Shown here: positions 1 to 6,304 of the stretch, in pieces
Layout: each line of letters begins with the position of its first letter
Position numbering within the stretch: the first letter of the stretch is position 1
Assembly (NCBI GenBank): GCA_902475475.1
Contig: CABRZY010000027.1
Span: 1 to 14,744, forward strand
Origin: an uncultured Collinsella sp.
GTDB lineage: Bacteria; Actinomycetota; Coriobacteriia; Coriobacteriales; Coriobacteriaceae
DNA: 14,744 bases
Direction: 5' to 3'
Position numbers and translations under genes: made by a program
The notes under the pieces: generated by a model
The model's input: only the letters and a program-made list of their open reading frames with translations
The model's database searches: none
What the model was told of the DNA's origin: nothing

Positions 1-47
1 CCTTTAACGAGTTCGATACGGGCAACCCCAGCCCGTTCGGATACTAG
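1..47 (+). CDS. 3' end of an upstream element gene (partial)
   Basis: The frame starting at base 3 reads FNEFDTGNPSPFGY and then stops at TAG (45-47). The next gene starts ten bases later behind a good ribosome binding site, in the same direction, so this is probably the C-terminus of the previous gene of the same operon. Too little is present to name a product. The evidence is only the open frame, the operon-like spacing and the codon use. Confidence 0.45.
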   Translation, partial: FNEFDTGNPSPFGY

Positions 48-57
48 GGGGTGCGCC

Positions 58-579
58 ATGCCCAGACCCCTCCGCGTGTTTTTCGTCTCGGTGGCGGTGC
101 TGTACGCCCTCGTCCTAGGCTGGCTCGTTTTCGAGACTGCCCGTATCGCCGCCGCCGTCCCCCCAGCCCTGCCGCCTTTCGAGTGCTGCACCCCGTACCT
201 TCGGGGTAGCGCCGCCGTCCCGCTCAACGCCAAGGAGTTCGATAGGTTCGACCTTTCAGACGGCTCGGCGCTCTCCCTGCGTCTGGTGCCGTCCGATGGT
301 GCCGCCCCCGCCCTGCTCTTTGCCGTCCTGACCTCGCCCGATGCCGCAACGCTCACCGTCAACTCGGCTTCGCTCGGCTCCCGTTCCGTTCTGGGGTCGT
401 TTGCGGGTCACGGTGCCGAGGTCGGCTATGACGGCTCTACCGCCGCCCTCTGGACTTGCTTCGAGGTTGCGCCGCCCCTGCATGACGGCTCGCCGCTCTC
501 CGTCTCCGTGACCGCCGTGAACTCTGACGGCTCCCGTTCCGTTTTCTCTCGTAAGGGGGTTCCCTCCCATGCTCTCTGA
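58..579 (+). CDS. small membrane-anchored protein of the mobile element
   Basis: This 173-residue protein is not recognised as a named family. It has a short basic N-terminus (MPRPLR) and one hydrophobic segment at about residues 7-32. A roughly 140-residue Ser/Gly/Ala-rich, probably extracytoplasmic part follows, with a Cys pair near residue 43 (ECC). This suggests a single-pass protein or an uncleaved signal anchor. The ATG is preceded by an AGGGGGTG ribosome binding site at a suitable distance. Its 3' end overlaps the start of the FtsK-like gene by 11 bp, indicating translational coupling and a joint role. I infer an accessory to the DNA pump, possibly at the envelope; no enzymatic motif is visible. 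Confidence 0.75.
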   Translation: MPRPLRVFFVSVAVLYALVLGWLVFETARIAAAVPPALPPFECCTPYLRGSAAVPLNAKEFDRFDLSDGSALSLRLVPSDGAAPALLFAVLTSPDAATLTVNSASLGSRSVLGSFAGHGAEVGYDGSTAALWTCFEVAPPLHDGSPLSVSVTAVNSDGSRSVFSRKGVPSHAL

Positions 580-1954
580 TTCCCTGCGTTCCCTGCCCGC
601 TTTCGATCATTTCCGAAAGCGTCTCGATGCCCGTGATACCGAGCTGTTGCGTAAGGGCGTTGACGTGTCCCTTACCTCGCCTGCGCCCTCGGGTTCGTTC
701 AAGGCTGTTTTCGTCCTCTTCTTGGCTGGGCTGTCCTTCGTGTTCGGCTTCAACCTGCTCATGTTTTGCGAGCGCTCGTTATTCACCTTGCCGCTGCTCG
801 TTCCCGCTGTGGCGCTGCTGGCGCTCTCGCTCTGGCTCGTCCTGTATGTCGCGCTGTTCGGCTCCCGCTTCGTGCCGTGCGGCTCGACCGTTCGCAACTT
901 GGAGCGGTTCCTTTATGCGAACAAGTTCTACGTCTCGCATGAGGACACGTTGTCGAATGGCACCAAACGCGAGCGTATCGACTCCTCGCTCCGTCTCCGC
1001 GTCCTCGTGAGCGGCAATATGCTGACCGTCCGAGCCTTTGACGATGGGAACGGCTATACCTCCAAGCTCTCCAAACTTGAGGACATGGGGCTTTGCTCCG
1101 TGATAGGTCGCCCGCTCGATTCCAAGTCTGCTGGCGTTGGCGCTACCGATTACGTTTTCCGTCTGCGCGATGATGTGCGCTTGCAGGCTGTTCCCCGCTT
1201 GCTCGCCGCCGAGCCTACGGGGGCGCTCGATTCCGTCCCGCTCACTGGCGAGCTGTCGTGGAACTTTGCCCACCTGCCCCATATGCTCATAGCTGGCGGC
1301 ACTGGCGGCGGTAAGTCTACCTTCCTCTACTACCTCATAGCCGAGTTTATGCGGCTGGGCAATTCCAACGGCTTTGCGGGTGAGGTCTATATCTGCGACC
1401 CCAAGAACGCCGAGTTGGCTTCGCTCTCGCATGTCATAGGCTCCGACCGCGTTGGCGTATCGCCCGCCCAGATTGCCAAGGTGGTGCGCCTTTGCAGGGA
1501 GGAAATGGATAGGCGCTACGAGTACATGCAGGACCCCGAGCGTTTCCGTTTCGGTGCCAACGCCTTTACCTACGGGCTTAACCCCGTGTTCCTGATATTC
1601 GATGAGGTGGCGGCGTTCAAGGCTGCGGCTGACAAAAAGACCTTTACCGAGGTCTGGGACAACCTGACCCAGCTGGTGCTGAAAGCCCGCGCCGCCAACG
1701 TGTTCGTTATCCTCGCCATGCAGCAGCCCCGCGCCGATACCATATCGACCGACATACGCGACAACTTGGGCGCTCGCGTGTCCCTGGGTTCGCTCTCGGA
1801 CGAGGGCTACCGTATGACCTTCGGCGGCTCTTTCGACTTCCTGCCCATCGAGGAACGCGGCACGGGCTATATCATGCTTGACGGCTGGGACGCTCCAAGA
1901 CCTTTCAAAGCCCCGTTCGCGGACTACTCGAAGGTCGTTACCCGAAAGAGCTAA
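569..1954 (+). CDS. FtsK/SpoIIIE (TcpA-like) DNA translocase of an integrative element
   Basis: This 461-residue protein has two membrane segments at about 45-66 and 72-97, then a cytoplasmic domain with a Walker A motif GGTGGGKS (residues 243-250) and a Walker B motif ending LIFDE (D345, E346). A later AMQQPRAD segment fits the conserved FtsK/HerA sensor region. Chromosomal FtsK has a much longer membrane part, a linker and a gamma domain, none of which is present. The size and two-helix anchor match the conjugative coupling or pump proteins of TcpA-like and actinomycete elements. It probably moves element DNA through the membrane by ATP hydrolysis. It starts inside the previous gene (11-bp overlap) and is followed by the non-coding origin-like region and the Rep gene. 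Whether the DNA moved is single- or double-stranded cannot be told here. Confidence 0.9.
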   Translation: MLSDSLRSLPAFDHFRKRLDARDTELLRKGVDVSLTSPAPSGSFKAVFVLFLAGLSFVFGFNLLMFCERSLFTLPLLVPAVALLALSLWLVLYVALFGSRFVPCGSTVRNLERFLYANKFYVSHEDTLSNGTKRERIDSSLRLRVLVSGNMLTVRAFDDGNGYTSKLSKLEDMGLCSVIGRPLDSKSAGVGATDYVFRLRDDVRLQAVPRLLAAEPTGALDSVPLTGELSWNFAHLPHMLIAGGTGGGKSTFLYYLIAEFMRLGNSNGFAGEVYICDPKNAELASLSHVIGSDRVGVSPAQIAKVVRLCREEMDRRYEYMQDPERFRFGANAFTYGLNPVFLIFDEVAAFKAAADKKTFTEVWDNLTQLVLKARAANVFVILAMQQPRADTISTDIRDNLGARVSLGSLSDEGYRMTFGGSFDFLPIEERGTGYIMLDGWDAPRPFKAPFADYSKVVTRKS

Positions 1955-2044
1955 AACGGCTTTATATCGCCGCTCAACGCCGTAACGGGGTATCTGCGGA
2001 CAACGCCGAGAAGGAAGAAAGCGCCGAAAGTGTGACGGATTAGG

Positions 2045-2165
2045 AAGTAAAGCCCCTGCCGCTGGGCGAACGCTCGGGGCGGGAAAGGGGGCGGCGGGCG
2101 CGGAGCGCCCAGCCGAGCGGAGCGACCCCCCGCCCCGAGCGGGCGCACGGCGGCTTACTTTACTT
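2045..2165. repeat. long nested inverted repeat
   Basis: The outer arms are AAGTAAAGCC (2045-2054) and, with a small insertion, GGCTTACTTTACTT (2152-2165). Inside them is a perfect 13-bp pair, CGCTCGGGGCGGG (2071-2083) against 2129-2141. The centre is a hairpin with GGGCGC (2096-2101), loop GGA, and GCGCCC (2105-2110). The whole could fold as one cruciform or large RNA/ssDNA stem-loop of about 120 bases. Confidence 0.7.
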
Positions 2166-2185
2166 GATATATATGTCAACATCTG

Positions 2186-2245
2186 TCCGCGGAAGTTCGC
2201 CCGTTTTGGGCGGTTCCCGCTGGTTGGAACCAGTTTTTTCGCGGA
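2186..2245. repeat. inverted repeat enclosing two hairpins, with a T-run
   Basis: TCCGCG (2186-2191) pairs with CGCGGA (2240-2245). Inside lie hairpin CGCCC-GTTTT-GGGCG (2198-2212) and hairpin CTGGT-TGGA-ACCAG (2220-2233), the latter followed by six T (2234-2239). The second hairpin plus T-run could be a weak intrinsic terminator for the FtsK transcript. The compound structure is also typical of a rolling-circle nick region or a single-strand origin. Both readings are inference. Confidence 0.6.
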
Positions 2246-2256
2246 TGTGCGGAAGG

Positions 2257-2268
2257 TGGTATATACCA
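2257..2268. promoter_or_regulatory. 12-bp palindrome at the rep ribosome binding site
   Basis: TGGTATATACCA is a perfect palindrome. It overlaps the end of the GGAAGGTGG Shine-Dalgarno stretch (2251-2259) and lies one base before the TTG start of the Rep gene. A protein bound here, for example Rep itself or an element repressor, would block expression. No binding protein is proven. Confidence 0.45.
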
Positions 2269-2269
2269 G

Positions 2270-3046
2270 TTGGCGCTCGAATGGGTCAAGACCATCGAGA
2301 CGCCCACGACGATTGAGGTTTGGGAGTATTCGGCTCCCGCTGGGCGCATGAACCCAGAAGCCCGCCGCGATGATGATTCAGAAGATGAAAGCGAACGTGG
2401 GCGAAAGCCCGAAGCAGCCGCCTACTACGATGCCGCGAAACGGCGGCAAAGGCACTACAGGGGCGTTCGTTGGGAAATCGCCCGCCTTATCGACTGCAAT
2501 TTCGATGATTCGACCAAGTTTCTAACGCTCACTTTCGCCGATAACGTAACCGATATTAAATATTGCAACCGTGAGTTTCGCAAGTTTATCAAGCGCCTTA
2601 ACCGCCGAGTGTATGGAACGGATAAGACGAAAGTGCGCTATCTGGCTGTTTGGGAAGCCCAGAAGCGCGGGGCTATCCATTACCACGTTGTCCTGTTCGG
2701 TATGCCGTATATCAAGCTCTCCGAGCTGCGCGAGGTGTGGGGTCACGGCTTCGTCAAGATTAACCGCGTTGACGTTGACCAACGCTACAACGTTGGTCGC
2801 TATATCTCCAAGTATTTCAGCAAGGACGTTGACGAGGGTTCCTACAAGCAGAAGAAGTTCTTTCGCTCACAGAACCTTATTCAGCCCGTGGAAGAGCGTT
2901 TCACCACGCTCGAACCTCTTTCGTTCGAGGGCTATACGGTGGCTTTCACGAAGGAATACGACCAATTGATACCAGACCTTTACGGTGAGGGCGGGGGATA
3001 CGCCCCGCGTAAGGTTCGGTACACGAAGATAGGGAAGGACTGGTAG
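2270..3046 (+). CDS. HUH-family rolling-circle replication initiator / relaxase-like Rep
   Basis: This 258-residue protein resembles the phage G2P/ORF2-type Rep families. It shows the three expected motifs in order: KFLTLTF (motif I), AIHYHVV with the metal-binding pair H137 and H139 (motif II), and VGRYISKYFSKD with Y178 and Y182 as candidate nicking tyrosines (motif III). Two tyrosines four apart are typical of replication initiators of the phage type. It would nick one strand at the origin and stay covalently bound at the 5' end. The TTG start is chosen for the GGAAGGTGG ribosome binding site about ten bases upstream. The hairpin-rich region just before it is the likely target. It probably supplies ssDNA or replicates the excised circle for transfer by the FtsK-like pump. 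No primase or helicase domain is present. Confidence 0.88.
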   Translation: MALEWVKTIETPTTIEVWEYSAPAGRMNPEARRDDDSEDESERGRKPEAAAYYDAAKRRQRHYRGVRWEIARLIDCNFDDSTKFLTLTFADNVTDIKYCNREFRKFIKRLNRRVYGTDKTKVRYLAVWEAQKRGAIHYHVVLFGMPYIKLSELREVWGHGFVKINRVDVDQRYNVGRYISKYFSKDVDEGSYKQKKFFRSQNLIQPVEERFTTLEPLSFEGYTVAFTKEYDQLIPDLYGEGGGYAPRKVRYTKIGKDW

Positions 3047-3049
3047 CCT

Positions 3050-3265
3050 ATGACTGGCTGTCCGATGGTCGATAAGACCGATTTAATCGCGTTGGGCTTC
3101 ACGCCCTCCAAGTCTGCCGACATAATCCGAGCCGCCAAGCGGCTCATGGTGTCGCGCGGCTTCGGGTTCTACGGCTCCCGCAAGGTGGGGCGCGTCCCCG
3201 CCGCCGCCGTTGCCGATATTATCGGCGTTGATCCCGTGGGGGCGAACGATGCCCAAGGTGAGTAA
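3050..3265 (+). CDS. DUF3173 domain protein (Xis-like position)
   Basis: This 71-residue protein matches the DUF3173 pattern found directly before integrase genes in Gram-positive integrative elements: DLIALGFTPSKSADIIR, then a basic stretch, then GRVPAAAVADIIG near the end. It looks like a small winged-helix or HTH DNA-binding protein and by position could be a recombination directionality factor. That role is inference. The ATG at 3050 has GGAAGGA about eleven bases upstream. A second in-frame ATG at 3065 has no visible ribosome binding site. The gene follows Rep by 3 bp and overlaps the integrase start by 17 bp, so the three genes are probably co-translated. Confidence 0.82.
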   Translation: MTGCPMVDKTDLIALGFTPSKSADIIRAAKRLMVSRGFGFYGSRKVGRVPAAAVADIIGVDPVGANDAQGE

Positions 3266-4442
3266 CGTCTATCGCGATGCGCGTAACGGGTCGTGGTATT
3301 TCGTGGCGAACCTCGGCACTGATGCCGAGGGTAAGCGCGTGCGCCACTGGGGACGCGGCTACAAGACCCAGAAGGACGCGAAAGCCGCCTACGATGCGTA
3401 TATGGCTGATTTCTCCAAGACCGCCGTAAAGGTCAATTCGACAATGAGTTTCGGCGAGTTCTTCCGCACGTACTGGGTTCCAGACTACAAGGCTCGAACC
3501 CGCGAAAGCACGTTCGCCGAGCGTTCCCAGATGTCGCGAAAGCATTTCGCGCGTTGGGATCGCTGTCGGCTGCGCGACATTGACGCGCCCGCGCTCAAAC
3601 GTTGGCAGAATGAGCTTGTTTCGGGTTACTCGCCCGCGTATGCGCGTCTCGTCTACGGGTATTTCGCTATGGTTCTGGACATGGCGGTCAAAATCGGGCT
3701 TTTGCAGCGCAACCCCGCGCGCACTGTCGGCAACGTCCCGAAAGCCCGCAGGGAAGTCGATTTCTGGACGCGTGACGAGTTCGAGCGGGTGGCGGCTACG
3801 TTCGACACGTCCGACTATTACGGTCTTTTCGGCTTCACGTGCCTTTGGCTGCTCTACATGACGGGGCTTCGGCTGGGTGAAGCCCAAGCCCTCAAATGGT
3901 CGGCTATCGACTTCGGCGCGGGTACCCTGTCGGTGGGCTGCTCGATGTACTACCGCAACGCCCGCAATTGGAAACTCACTCCGCCAAAAACGAAAGCTGG
4001 AAAACGTGTTATAGCGCTCGATTCGCTCACGCTGGAATATCTCGAACGCTGGCATGACGTGCAGCGGCGCAACGTCTCCACCGAGTTCGTCCTGTCTTGG
4101 GGCGGCGACCCGCTCACCAAGCATACCGTTAGGCATATCATCGAGCGCCACGCTCGCATGGCTGGCGTTCACCGTATCCGCTGCCACGCTCTGCGGCACT
4201 CTCACGCCGCCCTGCTCATTGCATTGGGTGAGAACGCCTTGGCTATACGCGACCGTTTAGGTCATGAAGATGTAAAGGTCACACTCGGAACTTACGGGCA
4301 TTTATACGCCGATGCTGGCAAGGGCGTTGCTGCCCGTCTCGATGCCGCTTTCTCGGCACCCTCGGGCGGGCAACCGCTGGGCAACCCTTCCAGCCCGAGC
4401 GACCCGCCCGAACCCGAGGGAAACGGCTCCGATAGCGCCTAA
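3249..4442 (+). CDS. int: tyrosine recombinase (element integrase)
   Basis: This 397-residue integrase has the Tn916/phage layout. An AP2-like arm-binding N-terminal domain (about 5-55) is followed by a SAM-like core-binding domain (about 70-125) and a catalytic domain (about 170-360). The catalytic set is visible as R208 in TGLRLGE, H313 and R316 in HALRH, H339 in LGH and the nucleophile Y349 in LGTYGHLY. It would join attP to attB and, with a directionality factor, excise the element. The ATG at 3249 is preferred over an upstream in-frame start because MPKVSNVYRD begins the arm-binding domain and a GTGGGGGCG ribosome binding site precedes it. The C-terminal tail of about 30 residues is Pro/Ser/Gly-rich and unconserved-looking. 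Lying last in the element, it puts one att site just downstream. Confidence 0.95.
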   Translation: MPKVSNVYRDARNGSWYFVANLGTDAEGKRVRHWGRGYKTQKDAKAAYDAYMADFSKTAVKVNSTMSFGEFFRTYWVPDYKARTRESTFAERSQMSRKHFARWDRCRLRDIDAPALKRWQNELVSGYSPAYARLVYGYFAMVLDMAVKIGLLQRNPARTVGNVPKARREVDFWTRDEFERVAATFDTSDYYGLFGFTCLWLLYMTGLRLGEAQALKWSAIDFGAGTLSVGCSMYYRNARNWKLTPPKTKAGKRVIALDSLTLEYLERWHDVQRRNVSTEFVLSWGGDPLTKHTVRHIIERHARMAGVHRIRCHALRHSHAALLIALGENALAIRDRLGHEDVKVTLGTYGHLYADAGKGVAARLDAAFSAPSGGQPLGNPSSPSDPPEPEGNGSDSA

Positions 4443-4490
4443 AATCGCAGGTCGGGCGCTACCGAACCGCGTTTCGTTATGGAGTGGGAG

Positions 4491-4520
4491 TAGAACAGAC
4501 GTTCGATTCTATGCTATAGT
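4491..4520 (+). promoter_or_regulatory. LexA-like SOS box over an extended -10 promoter
   Basis: GAACAGACGTTC (4493-4504) fits the Gram-positive/actinobacterial LexA box GAAC-N4-GTTC, with a further G at 4505. TGCTATAGT (4512-4520) is an extended -10. A weak -35-like TAGAAC lies at 4491-4496, so the box would cover the -35. It points rightward, away from the integrase. The gene it once served seems lost: the ATG at 4529 opens only 17 codons before a stop. Confidence 0.55.
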
Positions 4521-4526
4521 GTTTGC

Positions 4527-4562
4527 CAATGGGCGCGGCATCTTCCGAATCCGCGCCCATTG
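4527..4562. repeat. 12-bp inverted repeat at the element/chromosome junction
   Basis: CAATGGGCGCGG (4527-4538) and CCGCGCCCATTG (4551-4562) are perfect inverted copies with a 12-base loop. It begins about where transcription from the preceding extended -10 would start, and the GyrI-like remnant begins at its right edge. It has no T-run, so it is not a typical terminator. It could be part of the attachment site or a structured 5' RNA end. Confidence 0.6.
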
Positions 4563-4748
4563 CTATACGGGCCTTACGATGACGAGCTGACGATCATAGG
4601 CGCCATGCGTGCATTTGCGGCGGAACGGGGATATGCGCCCGACTTCTCCGAATCCCGCCTCTGTCACGAGATTTACCTCTCCGACCCGCGCAAGTACGCG
4701 CCGGAGAAGCTCAAGACCGTGATTCGCCATCCCATCAAGCCGATTTAG
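4560..4748 (+). pseudogene. C-terminal remnant of a GyrI-like domain protein
   Basis: About 62 codons read YGPYDDE, then GYAPDFSESRLCHEIYLSD, then APEKLKTVIRHPIK. This is the C-terminal end of the roughly 210-residue GyrI-like small-molecule-binding proteins, where an H-(L/I)-GP-(F/Y)-DDE motif is followed by HEIYxSDxRKxAPEKxKTxIRxP. The first two thirds are missing. Upstream is the inverted repeat and integrase region, so the gene was probably cut by insertion or rearrangement here. A TTG at 4560 opens the frame but has no ribosome binding site in the usual place. A translated fragment would lack most of the fold. Confidence 0.8.
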
Positions 4749-4878
4749 CGAAACGAGCGCCGCCGTGCGGTCCGGCTTTTGGGGTTTATCAATTGGTAGT
4801 CCGCGTCGATCGAGCAAGCTGCCCTGCCTCCCGGCAGGTGCGTAATCCCCTTGGTCGATCCGTCTCGAGGTGCGCTCT

Positions 4879-4907
4879 TTGCTCATCTTGTGGCGTGGAG
4901 TTACGAT
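4879..4907 (+). promoter_or_regulatory. likely promoter of the DUF4143 ATPase gene
   Basis: TTGCTC (4879-4884) and TACGAT (4902-4907) are separated by exactly 17 bases. Transcription would start near 4914, inside the left arm of the palindrome described next. Confidence 0.4.
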
Positions 4908-4908
4908 A

Positions 4909-4943
4909 CTCCTAAAAGTGTAACCAGATTCGAGTTTTAGGAG
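4909..4943. promoter_or_regulatory. 9-bp inverted repeat covering the start region and Shine-Dalgarno
   Basis: CTCCTAAAA (4909-4917) and TTTTAGGAG (4935-4943) are perfect inverted copies 17 bases apart. The right arm contains the AGGAG ribosome binding site six bases before the TTG start at 4950; the left arm overlaps the predicted transcription start. It could be a protein operator or, if transcribed, a hairpin that hides the ribosome binding site. Confidence 0.6.
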
Positions 4944-4949
4944 CAGCTT

Positions 4950-6215
4950 TTGAAGGGTGGCAGACTCAGGAACCGCGATAGATACCTCGAGGAGGCGATG
5001 CTCTTCCGTGACACCGACCTCATCAAGGTGATCACGGGCGTGCGCAGGTGCGGCAAGTCGAGCCTTCTCGATCTAATTAGGATGGCCGTCGAGTCTGAAG
5101 GAGTCGCTGGCGGCGGCTTTGTGAGCGTCAACCTGGAAAGCAAGGGTACGGGCATCAAGACGGAGGACCAGCTTTATGATTACGTTCGCGGGCGCCTGTC
5201 GGACAAGGGTCGCACCTACGTTTTCATAGACGAGCCCCAGAGAATCGATGGCTGGCAGGATGCGGTCAACGCAATGAGGATCGACTTCGATTGCGACATC
5301 TACCTCACGGGCTCGAATGCGTATCTTCTCTCGAGCGAGCTGGCCACCTATCTCTCCGGGCGCTACGTAGAGGTAAAGATGCTGCCCCTGTCCTTCTCCG
5401 AGTTCGCCGACTTCTGCGGAATCGAGTTCGTATCGGGAACTTCGGTGGCTCTCACTCCCGAGGGGGATCCCGTTCTCTTCGACGACATGCTTACTCGTTA
5501 CCTTGAGTACGGGGGCATGCCAGCCATCGCATCCCTCTCGACGACCCAGGCGCAGCACTCGGCGTACATGTCCGGCGTCTACGAAGCCATCGCCGTGCGT
5601 GATATTGTCAACCGTGAGCGCGGGAAGGGCAAAAGTGCGGTGACTGACCCTTCCCTGCTGCGCCATGTGGCCGAATTCCTGGCGGACAACATCGGCAACG
5701 AGTGCTCGTCGAGTCGAATCGCCGGCGCGTTAACTTCTGCGGGGCCGAAGACCACGAACAAGACCGTTTCCTCGTATGTGGGTGCGCTTGAGGAGGCCTT
5801 CCTGTTCTATCGTGCCACGCGTTACGATTTGCACGGCAAGGCGCTCCTCAAGACGAACCCAAAGGAGTACATCGTCGACACCGGCTTCAGGACCTGGATG
5901 GCCGGCTATAGGGTCACGGATACTGGCCGCCTGTTCGAGAACGCCGTGTATCTCCAGCTGCTCTACGAAGGATGGAGCGTGCATGTGGGCAAGCTCTATG
6001 GCAAGGAAGTCGACTTCGTTGCGACGAAGGACGGGCGCGTGCTCTACGTGCAGGCGACTGACGAGATGTTCGCAAGCGAGACCAGGGAGCGAGAGATCGC
6101 CCCTCTGAAGTCGATACGAGACAACCACGAGAAGATCGTGGTCGTGAGGCAGGGTTCCTACGACACGGATATCGACGGCATCCGCATCGTGAGCGCGAGG
6201 GACTTTTTCCTCTAG
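4950..6215 (+). CDS. AAA family ATPase with DUF4143 nuclease-like domain
   Basis: This 421-residue protein matches the common AAA_14/DUF4143 family, whose usual length is about 400-430. Walker A is GVRRCGKS (residues 30-37, K36) and Walker B is VFIDEPQR (D94, E95); LTGSNA is the sensor-1 region. A winged-helix-like linker (about residues 220-270) leads to the DUF4143 part, which ends in a PD-(D/E)XK-like GKEVDF (E353, D355) and YVQAT (Q368). The final catalytic lysine position is not obvious, so cleavage activity is uncertain. The family is widespread in accessory regions, often in multiple copies, and its true function is not established. The TTG start is supported by AGGAG six bases before. 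Its leader palindrome suggests tight control. Confidence 0.9.
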   Translation: MKGGRLRNRDRYLEEAMLFRDTDLIKVITGVRRCGKSSLLDLIRMAVESEGVAGGGFVSVNLESKGTGIKTEDQLYDYVRGRLSDKGRTYVFIDEPQRIDGWQDAVNAMRIDFDCDIYLTGSNAYLLSSELATYLSGRYVEVKMLPLSFSEFADFCGIEFVSGTSVALTPEGDPVLFDDMLTRYLEYGGMPAIASLSTTQAQHSAYMSGVYEAIAVRDIVNRERGKGKSAVTDPSLLRHVAEFLADNIGNECSSSRIAGALTSAGPKTTNKTVSSYVGALEEAFLFYRATRYDLHGKALLKTNPKEYIVDTGFRTWMAGYRVTDTGRLFENAVYLQLLYEGWSVHVGKLYGKEVDFVATKDGRVLYVQATDEMFASETREREIAPLKSIRDNHEKIVVVRQGSYDTDIDGIRIVSARDFFL

Positions 6216-6304
6216 GGCCATGCGATTCATCGCGAGGCAGTTAGGTCAAGTGAGAAACATGCCTGACATCGGTTTGCTGACGATCTAAAACAGTAAGGAG
6301 AAGC

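Larger units (their letters stand above)
1955..2269. other. non-coding, repeat-rich candidate replication/transfer origin
   Basis: This 315-bp gap has no convincing gene. It holds several nested inverted repeats, listed separately, and ends in a palindrome at the Rep ribosome binding site. Rolling-circle origins and oriT sites commonly lie next to the gene for the HUH protein that nicks them, and such stretches are rich in hairpins. The role here is inferred from position and structure. No nick site was identified. Confidence 0.5.

Noticed and set aside
779..2182. Long minus-strand open frame opposite the FtsK-like gene
   Set aside because: It is antisense to a gene with clear Walker motifs, has no family likeness, and reflects the GC-rich third positions of the plus-strand gene.
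3219..4205. Long minus-strand open frame opposite the integrase
   Set aside because: Antisense to a complete catalytic integrase. No protein motif was seen.
4829..4844. CCTGCC-TCCC-GGCAGG hairpin as a terminator of the GyrI fragment
   Set aside because: The stem is only 6 bp and no T-run follows on either strand.
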